Source: Lachnospiraceae bacterium (GTDB taxonomy: Bacteria; Bacillota; Clostridia; Lachnospirales; Lachnospiraceae). Taken from it: DNA of 64,000 nucleotides. Below, piece by piece: positions 18,364 to 27,616 of the stretch. The notes under the pieces were generated by a model. The model was not told the origin of the DNA and did not search any database. It worked only from the letters and a program-made list of their open reading frames with translations. The position numbers were made by a program, and so were the translations under genes. The stretch is taken from positions 2,046,001-2,110,000 of the forward strand of contig AP025576.1 in NCBI GenBank assembly GCA_022845955.1. Direction: 5' to 3'. The number at the start of each line of letters is the position of its first letter. Position 1 is the stretch's first letter.

Positions 18364-18393
18364 TTATCAGGGAGAAGAAATTCTCCCTGATAA
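18364..18393 (+). other. Perfect 13-bp intergenic hairpin with GAAA tetraloop
   Basis: TTATCAGGGAGAA pairs with TTCTCCCTGATAA around GAAA. No T tract follows. It probably protects the upstream binding-protein mRNA end, making the receptor more abundant than the downstream subunits, as known for other importer operons. Confidence 0.75.
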
Positions 18394-18438
18394 TCTCTGT
18401 TGGGAAGCAGGTATTTTTATAGCAGAGGAGTAAAGAAT

Positions 18439-19947
18439 ATGGCAGATAAGAAAGATGATATCGTCTTATCCATACGCGGCATGAGCAAGTCCTTTGGCCG
18501 GAACAGGGTTCTGGACCGCATCAGCCTGGATGTAAAAAGCGGAACCGTCATGGGCCTTATGGGAGAAAACGGAGCCGGTAAGTCGACCATGATGAAGTGC
18601 CTTTTCGGTACATACCAGAAGGATGAGGGAACGATATTCCTGAATGGTAAGGAAGTGAGCTTTTCCGGTCCCAAGGACGCGCTTGAGAACGGCATTGCCA
18701 TGGTCCATCAGGAACTGAATCAGTGCCTGGAACGGAATGTGGTCGATAATCTGTTCCTCGGACGTTACCCTGTGAATTCCATGGGGATCGTTGACGAAGG
18801 CAGGATGAAAAAAGAAGCCTCCGAGCTATTCCGGAAACTGGGCATGACGGTTAACCTCACCCAGCCCATGCGGAATATGTCCGTATCACAGAGGCAGATG
18901 TGCGAAATAGCCAAAGCTATTTCCTATAATTCCAGAGTGATTGTCCTGGATGAACCAACATCCTCATTGACGGTACAGGAGGTTGATAAGCTCTTCGAAA
19001 TGATGCGGATGCTGAAAAAGCAGGGAATCGCCCTGATATATATATCCCATAAAATGGATGAAATATTTGAGATCTGCGATGAGATATCCGTTCTCCGGGA
19101 CGGAAACCTGGTAATGACCAAAAGTACCGGTGATGCGAACATGAACGAGCTGATTGCTGCCATGGTGGGCCGTTCCCTGGATAACCGTTTCCCTCCGGTG
19201 GACAACGTTCCCCAAGGTGTGATTCTGTCCGTCCAGAACCTGTCTACCAAGTTCGAGCCTCATCTGCAGGATGTTTCCTTTGATGTAAGGGAGGGGGAAA
19301 TATTCGGGCTGTACGGCCTGGTGGGAGCGGGCAGGACGGAGCTTCTGGAGACAATCTTCGGCGTCCGGACCAGAGCCGCAGGACGGGTATATTTCAACAA
19401 CCGCCTTATGAATTTCAACAGTGCCAGGGAGGCCATGGAACATGGTTTCGCCATGATTACGGAAGAACGTAAGGCCAACGGACTGTTCCTGAAGGGGGAT
19501 CTTACTTTTAATACCACGATTGCTAATCTGGAACAGTATAAGACCGGTCCGGCGCTTTCGGATGCAAAGATGATTAAGGCCACCGGAAAAGAGATCAAAA
19601 TCATGCATACCAAATGTATGGGGCCGGATGACATGATTTCCAGCCTTTCCGGCGGCAATCAGCAGAAGGTTATCTTCGGGAAATGGCTGGAGCGCGAACC
19701 CCGGGTATTCATGATGGATGAACCTACAAGAGGAATCGATGTGGGTGCGAAATACGAAATATATGAACTGATCATCAATATGGCGAAGCAGGGAAAGACG
19801 GTCCTTGTTGTTTCTTCTGAAATGCCGGAAATCCTGGGAATTACCAACCGTATTGGAGTTATGTCAAACGGCCGGCTGTCCGGAATTGTCAATACAAAAG
19901 AGACAAACCAGGAAGAGCTGTTGAGACTCAGTGCAAAATACCTATAA
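18439..19947 (+). CDS. mglA: CUT2 sugar ABC transporter ATP-binding protein (MglA-like)
   Basis: Cytoplasmic energy module of 502 residues with two fused nucleotide-binding domains. The first has Walker A GENGAGKST, signature-like MSVSQRQMCEIAKA and Walker B VIVLDEPTSSL. The second has a degenerate Walker A GLVGAGRTE, signature SLSGGNQQKV and Walker B VFMMDEPTRGID. The degenerate second P-loop is normal for MglA/RbsA. I chose the ATG at 18439 after GAGGAG rather than an in-frame ATG at 18400 with no RBS. It lies between the binding protein and the permease. Confidence 0.94.
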   Translation: MADKKDDIVLSIRGMSKSFGRNRVLDRISLDVKSGTVMGLMGENGAGKSTMMKCLFGTYQKDEGTIFLNGKEVSFSGPKDALENGIAMVHQELNQCLERNVVDNLFLGRYPVNSMGIVDEGRMKKEASELFRKLGMTVNLTQPMRNMSVSQRQMCEIAKAISYNSRVIVLDEPTSSLTVQEVDKLFEMMRMLKKQGIALIYISHKMDEIFEICDEISVLRDGNLVMTKSTGDANMNELIAAMVGRSLDNRFPPVDNVPQGVILSVQNLSTKFEPHLQDVSFDVREGEIFGLYGLVGAGRTELLETIFGVRTRAAGRVYFNNRLMNFNSAREAMEHGFAMITEERKANGLFLKGDLTFNTTIANLEQYKTGPALSDAKMIKATGKEIKIMHTKCMGPDDMISSLSGGNQQKVIFGKWLEREPRVFMMDEPTRGIDVGAKYEIYELIINMAKQGKTVLVVSSEMPEILGITNRIGVMSNGRLSGIVNTKETNQEELLRLSAKYL

Positions 19948-19963
19948 TGGGGGAGATTGTGAT

Positions 19964-21619
19964 ATGGATAATATAAATAGTAAAACCCTTACGGCGGAAC
20001 AGGAAATGCAGCTGCGCAAGCCAATTGAGGACTATGTGGGCGGGATTCAGGAAGAAATAGACAGCCTCAGGGCGGACGGATCAAACATGGTGGTTTCCCT
20101 TCAAAATGAAATGGATGCAGTGAAGAGGGACCACGCCCTTACGAAGGAAGAAAAGGCGGTAAGGACTGCCAATATCAGGACATCCCTGAATAAAGCGAAG
20201 GCGGTGGAGGATAAGAATAAAGAAAAGATATCCGGGCTGACAGCAAAGGCTGAGGCTTATCTGAAGGCGCATTTTGACAAGGACTATTACCAGGCGGTGA
20301 AAGGAAGCTGCGCGCAGGAAAAAGAGCTTGCCCGGAGAAAATATGCGGATAATATGGCGATGCTGGAGCAGGAGCATAGGAGTACACTTGCAAAGCTATC
20401 CGATCGCAAGGAGATAAAAAACGAAAAATATGTGTATAAGAACCGCCGCTTTGATGCCAAAATGGAGCTGGAAAAGGAGCTGGCGCAGATCAAGGACAGA
20501 AGGCATGCAGCATATGTCTGGAAATATCATCTGATCGATATGCTGCGTATGTCAAAATTCACGTTCCTGGACAGAAGGGCGCAGAAATGGGAGAATTATA
20601 AGTATACCTTTAACCGCAGGACATTTCTGCTGCAGAATGGGCTGTATATCGCAATCATCCTGATTTTTATCGCGTTATGCGTGGCGACACCCATCGTAAA
20701 GCACGTTCCTCTGCTTACCTATAATAATATTTTAAATATTCTCCAGCAGGCTTCCCCGAGAATGTTTCTTGCCCTTGGCGTGGCAGGCCTGATCCTCCTT
20801 ACCGGTACGGATCTTTCTATCGGGCGTATGGTTGGTATGGGTATGACCACCGCAACCATCATCATGCATCAGGGAATCAATACGGGTGCGGTTTTCGGCC
20901 ATGTGTTTGACTTTACAGCCATGCCTGTCGGCCTGCGGGTGATATTTGCGCTGGTGATGTGTATACTTCTGTGTACCTTCTTTACAGCCATCGGCGGCTT
21001 TTTTACCGCTAAATTTAAAATGCATCCTTTTATCTCCACGATGTCAAATATGCTGGTGATATTCGGCCTCGTCACCTATGCGACAAAAGGGGTGTCCTTC
21101 GGTGCCATTGAACCGTCAATCCCCAAAATGATAATCCCCAGACTCAATGGGTTCCCCACAATCATTCTCTGGGCGGTAGCGGCTATCGTCATTGTATGGT
21201 TTATCTGGAATAAAACCACCTTCGGCAAAAACCTGTATGCAGTGGGCGGGAACCCGGAAGCCGCGGCCGTATCCGGTATTTCCGTATTCGGCGTAACCAT
21301 GGGGGCATTCATCCTGGCCGGTATTCTGTACGGCTTCGGCTCATGGCTTGAGTGTGCCAGAATGGTTGGCTCCGGATCGGCAGCCTATGGGCAGGGCTGG
21401 GAAATGGACGCCATTGCAGCCTGTGTGGTGGGCGGCGTATCCTTCACCGGCGGCATCGGCAAGATATCGGGCGTGGTAGTCGGTGTCCTGATTTTTACCG
21501 TGCTCATCTATTCCCTCACCATCCTTGGCATCGACACAAACCTTCAGTTCGTATTTGAGGGCATTATCATCATTACGGCGGTAACCCTTGACTGTCTGAA
21601 GTATGTGCAGAAAAAATAG
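19964..21619 (+). CDS. mglC: CUT2 sugar ABC transporter permease (MglC-like) with a long cytoplasmic N-terminal extension
   Basis: 551 residues. The C-terminal 330 residues are an MglC/RbsC permease with about eight to ten membrane segments and motifs GLILLTGTDLSIGRMVGMG, FMWNKT-like FIWNKTTFGKNLYAVGGN, PEAAAVSGI and GRGSAAYGQGWEMDAIAACVVGG-like sequence near the end. Before the first membrane helix (about residue 215) lies a hydrophilic domain rich in Lys, Glu and Arg, with heptad-like stretches suggesting coiled coil and no hydrophobic segment. Standard MglC is about 335 residues, so this is an added domain. GGGGGAGA precedes the ATG at 19964. Confidence 0.9.
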   Translation: MDNINSKTLTAEQEMQLRKPIEDYVGGIQEEIDSLRADGSNMVVSLQNEMDAVKRDHALTKEEKAVRTANIRTSLNKAKAVEDKNKEKISGLTAKAEAYLKAHFDKDYYQAVKGSCAQEKELARRKYADNMAMLEQEHRSTLAKLSDRKEIKNEKYVYKNRRFDAKMELEKELAQIKDRRHAAYVWKYHLIDMLRMSKFTFLDRRAQKWENYKYTFNRRTFLLQNGLYIAIILIFIALCVATPIVKHVPLLTYNNILNILQQASPRMFLALGVAGLILLTGTDLSIGRMVGMGMTTATIIMHQGINTGAVFGHVFDFTAMPVGLRVIFALVMCILLCTFFTAIGGFFTAKFKMHPFISTMSNMLVIFGLVTYATKGVSFGAIEPSIPKMIIPRLNGFPTIILWAVAAIVIVWFIWNKTTFGKNLYAVGGNPEAAAVSGISVFGVTMGAFILAGILYGFGSWLECARMVGSGSAAYGQGWEMDAIAACVVGGVSFTGGIGKISGVVVGVLIFTVLIYSLTILGIDTNLQFVFEGIIIITAVTLDCLKYVQKK

Positions 21620-21633
21620 TGGTTTATGCTGCA

Positions 21634-21664
21634 AAAAGAGCCGGAAGAAGTTCTGGCTCTTTTC
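21634..21664 (+). terminator. Rho-independent terminator after mglC
   Basis: AAAAGAGCCGGAA pairs with TTCTGGCTCTTTT (one G-T pair), GAAG loop, T run from the closing arm. It separates the transporter from its regulators. Confidence 0.85.
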
Positions 21665-21672
21665 GTGCATGA

Positions 21673-21772
21673 CCGGCCAGGGGTGTTGATAAAAAAGCGG
21701 GTACCGCCTGGCCGGCTCTGACATTTACATAACTTGGGGCATTTGCTATAATCAAGAAAGAAGCGGTACCCG
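21673..21772. repeat. Two inverted repeats around the regulator promoter
   Basis: CCGGCCAGG (21673-21681) is inverted as CCTGGCCGG (21707-21715). CGGGTACCGC (21698-21707) is inverted as GCGGTACCCG (21763-21772). The second pair brackets the promoter at 21724-21752. They may be operators or mRNA/DNA structures. Confidence 0.8.
21724..21752 (+). promoter_or_regulatory. Sigma-A promoter for the regulator-kinase-binding protein operon
   Basis: TTTACA, exact 17-bp spacer, TATAAT, about 80 bp before the response-regulator start. Confidence 0.82.
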
Positions 21773-21833
21773 AAATGGGAATTGTTCCGTTTCGTCTGAG
21801 CGGTTACCGGATACTAGCATATGGAGAATGGAT

Positions 21834-23441
21834 ATGGATACATATACGGTGCTTCTGGTGGATGATGAGGAAGAGGTAATCCAGGCTATCAGGAGGAAAA
21901 TTAATTGGGAAGGACTGGGCTTCTCCGTGATTGGATTTGCCAATAACGGTGTCAAAGCGCTGGAAATGGTGGAGGAATTCCAGCCGGACGTGGTATTGAC
22001 GGATATTAAAATGCCATATATGGATGGCATGGAGCTGGCTAAGAACATAAAAGCGGAATTTACCACAACCAAGCTTCTGTTTCTCACAGGTTTTGATGAA
22101 TTTGAATATGCGAAGGAGGCCGTTCATCTGGAGGTGGAGGAATATATTCTGAAGCCGGTAAATGCGGCGGAGCTCATCAATGTATTCACGCAGCTGAAAA
22201 TAAAACTGGATCAGGAAATCAGTGAAAAACGGAATGCGGCGGTGCTGCAGAAATACTATATGGAGTCACTGCCGTTTCTGCAGGCCAATTTTTATTCCAC
22301 GTTAATTGAAGGGCGGCTTAGAGAAGAGGAAATTCCCGGATATCTGTCGGATTATCAGATCGCTTTGGAAGGGCCGTTTTATTGCTGTCTTGTGATCCAT
22401 ACCTCCTCCAGCAGGGTGCCGGAGAATATGAATCCCCTGCTGCTTGCTGCGTCCGTGCAGAAGCAGGCCAGGGAGCATCTGGGAGAAAAGTGGCAGGCGA
22501 AATATTTTTCCTATCTTGGGAATACCGTCTTAATCGCGCAGCTTACGAGCGAAAATGAGGTTCCGGAGCTGACGGATGAATGTGACCGTTTCTGCAGATA
22601 TGCCCAGCGTATCATCGGCGCTGTCGTTACCGTGGGAATCGGACAGGTCTGTGAACAGCTTACCGGGTTGTCCCAGTCCTACAGCAGCGCCAGGGAAGCG
22701 GTTTCTTACCGGGTCATCTACGGCGTTTCCAGGGCCATTAACATGAAGGAAATCGCTCCCCAGGAAATAAGCAAGTCCGACGGGACGCAGGATACGGAGC
22801 TGTTTACCCTGTTCGGCATGATCCGCCTCAACCCCAGGGAAGATATCATAGAAGCGGTCAAACGGTATCTGAACCACATATCCTATCCGGCCAAATCCCT
22901 GCAGCAGTATCATATCGACCTTATGGATCTGATAAGCGCATTGTACCGGTTTGCAGTCAATAATGATATTGATATCCCGGATTTTTCGGGAAATATCAGG
23001 AATCTGTACTTACGGATCCTGGATTTGGAGCCGGAGGGACTTCTGGCCTGGCTTACGCAGGTCTGCCTTCTGTTCCGGGAAACCTTAATCAGCGCGCGGA
23101 GCAAATCAACCCAGTCCTTTGTCTTCAGGGCAAAGGAGTATGTGGCCAGCCACTATTCGGATGAGGAATTTTCGCTGGATAATATCTGCGAGATACTGGG
23201 GGTGTCCAATTCCTACTTTTCCACTATTTTCAAAAAGGAGACAGGCAACTCCTTTATCGGCTACCTGACGGAATACCGCATGGAGCGGGCGTCACGGATG
23301 CTGATGGAAACCAATGAAAAAAGTTATATCATAGCCAGGAACGTAGGGTATACCGATCCCAATTATTTCAGCTATGTCTTTAAGAGGCGGTTCGGCGTAT
23401 CCCCTTCCAAATACAGAATGGAGCATGGCTCATGTGAATAA
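21834..23441 (+). CDS. AraC-family response regulator (YesN type) of the CUT2 sugar system
   Basis: 535-residue transcription factor. Receiver domain at the N-terminus (VLLVDDEEEV) with phospho-acceptor Asp57 in VLTDIKMPYMDG and lysine in YILKPVN. A long middle domain (about 140-420) follows, then the C-terminal AraC double helix-turn-helix with YFSTIFKKETGNSFIGYL and YFSYVFKRRFGVSPSKYR. Two ATGs lie two codons apart; I prefer 21834 because GGAGA lies 6 bp upstream, against 0 bp for 21828. Cotranscribed with the kinase, whose start overlaps its end. It probably activates the mgl-like genes upstream. Confidence 0.92.
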   Translation: MDTYTVLLVDDEEEVIQAIRRKINWEGLGFSVIGFANNGVKALEMVEEFQPDVVLTDIKMPYMDGMELAKNIKAEFTTTKLLFLTGFDEFEYAKEAVHLEVEEYILKPVNAAELINVFTQLKIKLDQEISEKRNAAVLQKYYMESLPFLQANFYSTLIEGRLREEEIPGYLSDYQIALEGPFYCCLVIHTSSSRVPENMNPLLLAASVQKQAREHLGEKWQAKYFSYLGNTVLIAQLTSENEVPELTDECDRFCRYAQRIIGAVVTVGIGQVCEQLTGLSQSYSSAREAVSYRVIYGVSRAINMKEIAPQEISKSDGTQDTELFTLFGMIRLNPREDIIEAVKRYLNHISYPAKSLQQYHIDLMDLISALYRFAVNNDIDIPDFSGNIRNLYLRILDLEPEGLLAWLTQVCLLFRETLISARSKSTQSFVFRAKEYVASHYSDEEFSLDNICEILGVSNSYFSTIFKKETGNSFIGYLTEYRMERASRMLMETNEKSYIIARNVGYTDPNYFSYVFKRRFGVSPSKYRMEHGSCE

Positions 23442-25278
23442 GAAAAGTTTACGGCATTTTACAAAATTAAAACCCCGCGGGATCCAATCCACGATTATGT
23501 TCGTGTTTTCCGTCATATCCATCTCCATCATGCTGATTCTGGGTATCGTTATGTATTCCAGATTTTCCACCCTGTCACGGGAAAAAACGATACAAAGTAC
23601 GGAAAAACTGATGGAACAGGCCGGGGAAAATCTGGAGGATTATCTGGTCAGCATGCGCCAGATATCCGATGCGGTCTATTATAATGTCATAAAAGAGAAT
23701 GATTTTTCGGATCAGAGTGATGTCATACAGAGAGGGATGGATCTTCTGTACGAAGCCAACAAAAGTAATCTGCGCAGCATTGCCATATATAACGGCAGCG
23801 GGAGCCTGATTGCGGCGGAGCCGGTTGCGCGGCAGAAGGAGGATCCGAACGTCACCAGACAGGACTGGTATATACAGGCCATGGGTGAAATGGAGAATAT
23901 GCATTTTTCCACGCCTCATATCCAGAATCTGTTTGATGACGGCACCCTGCGGTATTACTGGGTGATTTCCCTGAGCCGGGTTGCGGAGTTCACCAACCAT
24001 GGGGATCCCCAGATAGGAGTGCTGCTCGTGGATATGGATTATTTCAGCATTTCCCGTATGATGAAGCAGATCAATACCCTGAATAACGGACAGTATTACT
24101 ATCTGTGTGACAGCAACGGGCAGATTATTTACCACCCGCGCCAGATACAGATCAGCGACGGGATCGCAAGTGAAAACAGTGCGGCCGCTGCAAAGTACCG
24201 GGACGGTGTCTGTGAAGAGATTTTTGAAGGGGATCGCAGGACGGTGATTGTTAACACCATCAGCTATACCGGATGGAAGCTGGTGGGGGTGATACCTGAC
24301 TCCACATTCACCCACGGCATGATTAATGTCCGGTATTTTATTGTGATGCTCATGCTGCTGATGGTAATGACCCTGGTGATTATTTACCGCGTGGTCTCGG
24401 TCAGGATATCCAGCCCTATCTGCAGGCTGAACGATTCGGTTATGGGATATGAAGCGGGAGGAAAGCCGGAAATTTATATTGGTGGTTCCTCAGAAATCAG
24501 GTATCTGGGGCACTCCATCCAAAACTCTTATGAAAAGATAGAAATCCTGATGATGACAATTGTCCAGGAGCAGACGGAGAGAAGGAAAAGTGAGCTGGAT
24601 GTGCTGCAGAGCCAGATTAACCCTCATTTTTTATATAACACCCTGGATTCGATCACCTGGATGGTGGAAGGCGGGCGGAATGACGAGGCCGTATTCATGA
24701 TTTCCCAGCTGGCAAAGCTCTTTAGGATCAGTCTGTCCCAGGGACGTACGGTAATCCGTGTGAGGGACGAGCTGCAGCATGCGGAAAGCTATATGAATAT
24801 ACAGAAGGTGCGGTATAAAAATTCCTTTTCCATCGTATTTGATATCGATCCTGATGTCTGTTCCTATTGTACGGTTAAACTGGTTTTACAGCCGATCCTG
24901 GAAAATGCCATTCAGTACGGAGTCAGCGGCATGGATGACTGCGGGGAGATAAAGGTGACCGCAAGATGCCGGGAAGGCAATATCATTCTCGCGGTGTCGG
25001 ATAACGGAATCGGGATGTCGCAGGAGGAGGTACGCTTCCTGTTTACCGACAGCGGCAGGGTCCGCAAGCACGGCTCCGGGGTGGGGCTTGTGAATGTAAA
25101 TAACCGGATTCAAATCCTGTTCGGAAAGGAATATGGCCTCCGGGTGGAAAGTGAGCCGGATGAGGGAACCACCATTTCCGTCTTTCTTCCTGCGGTTCCG
25201 TATACGGAAGAAAACCGGAAAATTCTGGAGAAGGGGTATTTATTCAACCGTGAGGAAATGAGCGGAAAAGACAGGTAA
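23425..25278 (+). CDS. YesM-type sensor histidine kinase of the CUT2 sugar system
   Basis: About 617 residues. Membrane segment at about residues 25-45, a Cache-like extracellular domain to about 295, a second membrane segment (FIVMLMLLMVMTLVIIYRVV), HAMP, and a His_kinase domain with QSQINPHFLYNT whose phospho-histidine is residue 401. The HATPase domain has QPILENAIQYG, DNGIGM and GSGVGLVNV. The start is uncertain: ATG 23425 lies 1 bp after GGAG, whereas the in-frame GTG at 23434, overlapping the regulator stop, has a better 10-bp spacing. Two extracytoplasmic sugar-binding proteins follow and may present ligand to this kinase. Confidence 0.9.
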   Translation: MAHVNKKSLRHFTKLKPRGIQSTIMFVFSVISISIMLILGIVMYSRFSTLSREKTIQSTEKLMEQAGENLEDYLVSMRQISDAVYYNVIKENDFSDQSDVIQRGMDLLYEANKSNLRSIAIYNGSGSLIAAEPVARQKEDPNVTRQDWYIQAMGEMENMHFSTPHIQNLFDDGTLRYYWVISLSRVAEFTNHGDPQIGVLLVDMDYFSISRMMKQINTLNNGQYYYLCDSNGQIIYHPRQIQISDGIASENSAAAAKYRDGVCEEIFEGDRRTVIVNTISYTGWKLVGVIPDSTFTHGMINVRYFIVMLMLLMVMTLVIIYRVVSVRISSPICRLNDSVMGYEAGGKPEIYIGGSSEIRYLGHSIQNSYEKIEILMMTIVQEQTERRKSELDVLQSQINPHFLYNTLDSITWMVEGGRNDEAVFMISQLAKLFRISLSQGRTVIRVRDELQHAESYMNIQKVRYKNSFSIVFDIDPDVCSYCTVKLVLQPILENAIQYGVSGMDDCGEIKVTARCREGNIILAVSDNGIGMSQEEVRFLFTDSGRVRKHGSGVGLVNVNNRIQILFGKEYGLRVESEPDEGTTISVFLPAVPYTEENRKILEKGYLFNREEMSGKDR

Positions 25279-25310
25279 GGCAACTTCAAATATATATGGG
25301 GCAGGTGGAG

Positions 25311-26282
25311 ATGAAGAACAGCAAAAAAATGTTTATCCTGACAGAAACCCTTCTGGCAATTATGGTAATTGCCGTGGCGATTATTATGGTCCGGGAGAAT
25401 AACGGAAAAGAGCAGGATAAGATATCTGTCATAATCCAGGATTCGGAGGATAATCAATGGGCGGCTTTTCAATATGGGCTTAAAATGGCGGCGGAGGATC
25501 TGGAAATCAGAATGTTCCTTGTCAGTACAAGCGGCGCCTTAACGGCGGAAGAGGAAAAGATACTGATTGAGAGGGAGATTGAGAACGGGGCGGATGCGGT
25601 CATCGTACAGCCCGCTCCGGGTTCGGAAGAAATGCTCAGGAAGATAGCGGCCCGGATTCCCGTGATACTGATTGAGCATACCGGGGCCAAAGACGGGGAG
25701 GAATCCAGGCTCCCTGCCGTGGAACCGGATAACTATGCCATGGGCGCCGCTTTGGCGGAAGAGCTGCTGAGAGATTATAACGGGAAACTGGGCGGTAAGA
25801 CGCTTGGCATATTTTCAAAAACAGGGGATTCCCGGGCGGTTCTTGAGCGCAGAAAAGGCTTCACGGACACCGTTGCGGACACGGATGCCAATATCAGCTG
25901 GTCGGTTGCGGCCCCTTTTTCGGAAGAGGAAGGGGAAGCCCTTCTGGAAACCCAGCCTGCGGTGGATTTTGTGATTGCCCTGGACGACAACAGCCTTACT
26001 ATGGCGGGAGAATATGCGGCGGCGAATAATCTGCATGGTGCACTGGTATATGGAATCGGGAATTCCACGGAAGCGGTCTATTACCTGGATACAGGGATTG
26101 CGGCCTGTCTGGTGGTGCCCGATGGATTTAATATAGGCTATCAGAGTCTGGCGGAGGCGGCGCAGAGCCTTACGCGCTATCTGCATAAAAGGAAGGACAG
26201 GACGGTTACCTATCATGTCATCCGCAGGGATACGCTGTTTTCCAAAGAAAACCAGGAAATTATTTTTACAATGAGCCAGTAA
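25311..26282 (+). CDS. Membrane-anchored sugar-binding protein, Peripla_BP_4 type, likely sensory
   Basis: About 323 residues. One N-terminal membrane anchor (MFILTETLLAIMVIAVAIIMV) without a lipobox is followed by a type I periplasmic-binding-protein fold (ISVIIQDSEDNQWAAFQYGLKMAAEDL, GADAVIVQPAP, IALDDNSLTMAG-like). ATG 25311 is preferred, with AGGTGG just upstream, over ATG 25296. It lies downstream of the histidine kinase and is not linked to a second transporter, so I infer a co-receptor role, by analogy with XylFII-LytS-type sensors. Ligand unknown. Confidence 0.82.
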   Translation: MKNSKKMFILTETLLAIMVIAVAIIMVRENNGKEQDKISVIIQDSEDNQWAAFQYGLKMAAEDLEIRMFLVSTSGALTAEEEKILIEREIENGADAVIVQPAPGSEEMLRKIAARIPVILIEHTGAKDGEESRLPAVEPDNYAMGAALAEELLRDYNGKLGGKTLGIFSKTGDSRAVLERRKGFTDTVADTDANISWSVAAPFSEEEGEALLETQPAVDFVIALDDNSLTMAGEYAAANNLHGALVYGIGNSTEAVYYLDTGIAACLVVPDGFNIGYQSLAEAAQSLTRYLHKRKDRTVTYHVIRRDTLFSKENQEIIFTMSQ

Positions 26283-26301
26283 CAAAGTATGAGGGGGTTA
26301 C

Positions 26302-27333
26302 ATGAAGATAAAAAAATATATGGCGGGGATGCTTATCCTTTCAGGCGCACTTCTTCTCGGAGCCTGCGGAAAGCGGACGGACGAACCTGAGGAAATCTAC
26401 GTGGGAGTGGCGTGTTATAATGAAAGTGATGTATTTATCGGAGAATTGATTGACTGCCTCCGGGAACAGCTGAACGGGCTTTCGGAGGACGGTCTGCAAA
26501 CAACGGTGACGATCCGGGATGCCGCCGGTTCCCAGCGAACCCAGAACGATCAGGTAAAGGCGCTGATAGAGGAGGGAAGCAACATCCTCTGCATCAACCT
26601 GGTGGATCGGGCCGATCCGTCGGAGATCATTGATCTGGCCAGGGAAAATAATATCCCTGTCATATTCTTTAACAGGGAGCCTGTTGCAGAGGATATGATG
26701 CAATGGGAGCAGCTTTATTACGTGGGTGCGAAAGCGAAGCAGTCAGGGGTGATGCAGGGGGAGCTGGCGGCTGAACGGATACGTGCGGACAGCCGGGTGG
26801 ACCGCAACCGGGACGGAAAAATTCAGTATGTGGTGCTGGAAGGGGAGCCGGGGCATCAGGATTCCATTATCCGTACGGAGAATGCGGTGGATACCCTGAA
26901 AAATGAGGGAATTGAGCTGGAAAAATTGAGTTACGGCATCGCCAACTGGAACCGGGCACAGGCACAGAACCGGATGATGCAGATGATCGGCCAGCATTCC
27001 AATGAGATTGAGCTTGTCCTGGCCAACAATGATGATATGGCGCTGGGGGCCATTGACGCCTATGCGAAGCTGAACATTACGGAATCCGCTTTACCTGTAT
27101 TTTTTGGAATAGACGGCACGGATGCGGGTCTGAAGGCAGTGATGGAATCCCAATTGGCCGGAACCGTGTATAATGATAAGGAAGGACAGGCGGCTGCTAT
27201 GGCAAAGCTGGCGGTAGCGCTTGTTTCCGGGGAAGGGCTGGAGAAAATGGAGTTTGAGAACGGAAGATATATTTATCTGCCCTATTATAAAGTTACTATT
27301 GATAATGCGGCTGATTTCCTGAATTTTTTTTAG
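26302..27333 (+). CDS. Galactose/glucose-binding lipoprotein (MglB-like), likely sensory
   Basis: 343 residues with signal peptide and lipobox LGAC near residue 20. A Peripla_BP fold follows with the calcium loop DRNRDGKIQYVVLEGEPGHQ, typical of MglB, and LANNDDMALGAIDAY and FFGIDGTDAGLKAV, which contact galactose in the family. GAGGGGG precedes the ATG. Standard MglB length, unlike the 452-residue receptor at 16978. It is the last gene of the regulator-kinase operon, so it may feed the sensor or be an alternative receptor for MglAC. Confidence 0.88.
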   Translation: MKIKKYMAGMLILSGALLLGACGKRTDEPEEIYVGVACYNESDVFIGELIDCLREQLNGLSEDGLQTTVTIRDAAGSQRTQNDQVKALIEEGSNILCINLVDRADPSEIIDLARENNIPVIFFNREPVAEDMMQWEQLYYVGAKAKQSGVMQGELAAERIRADSRVDRNRDGKIQYVVLEGEPGHQDSIIRTENAVDTLKNEGIELEKLSYGIANWNRAQAQNRMMQMIGQHSNEIELVLANNDDMALGAIDAYAKLNITESALPVFFGIDGTDAGLKAVMESQLAGTVYNDKEGQAAAMAKLAVALVSGEGLEKMEFENGRYIYLPYYKVTIDNAADFLNFF

Positions 27334-27336
27334 GTA

Positions 27337-27365
27337 TTGACATGACAGAAGGGATGTGATAAAGT
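27337..27365 (+). promoter_or_regulatory. Sigma-A promoter for the infC operon
   Basis: TTGACA (consensus), 17-bp spacer, TAAAGT, beginning 4 bp after the previous stop codon. Confidence 0.75.
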
Positions 27366-27520
27366 AATCAAGTACGTAAGTACATTACATGCAAGCAGAG
27401 TATCCACTCTCACCCTATAGCAATCGGGCTCATAGGTGTTCATAGGTTCAGTAAACCGGCGGAGAACCGTCCGGATTTAGGGAATTTAGGTGGATAGTCT
27501 GACTATTCACTTTTTTTATG
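27366..27520 (+). promoter_or_regulatory. infC-rpmI-rplT leader with attenuator
   Basis: Leader of about 250 nt. GTGGATAGT (27490-27498) pairs with ACTATTCAC (27502-27510) and is followed by seven T residues: a terminator. TATCCAC at 27401-27407 is complementary to GTGGATA and could form the competing antiterminator. Position and logic match the L20-controlled leader known in Firmicutes; L20 is encoded by the third gene. Confidence 0.7.
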
Positions 27521-27616
27521 TCCGGCGCACAGTGAGCGGCCGGCAGAAGTCATTTATCTTTTAATTGAGGACGCACGGAAAGTGCGGATCCGTTTGTTTC
27601 TTAGGAGGGCAAAACA

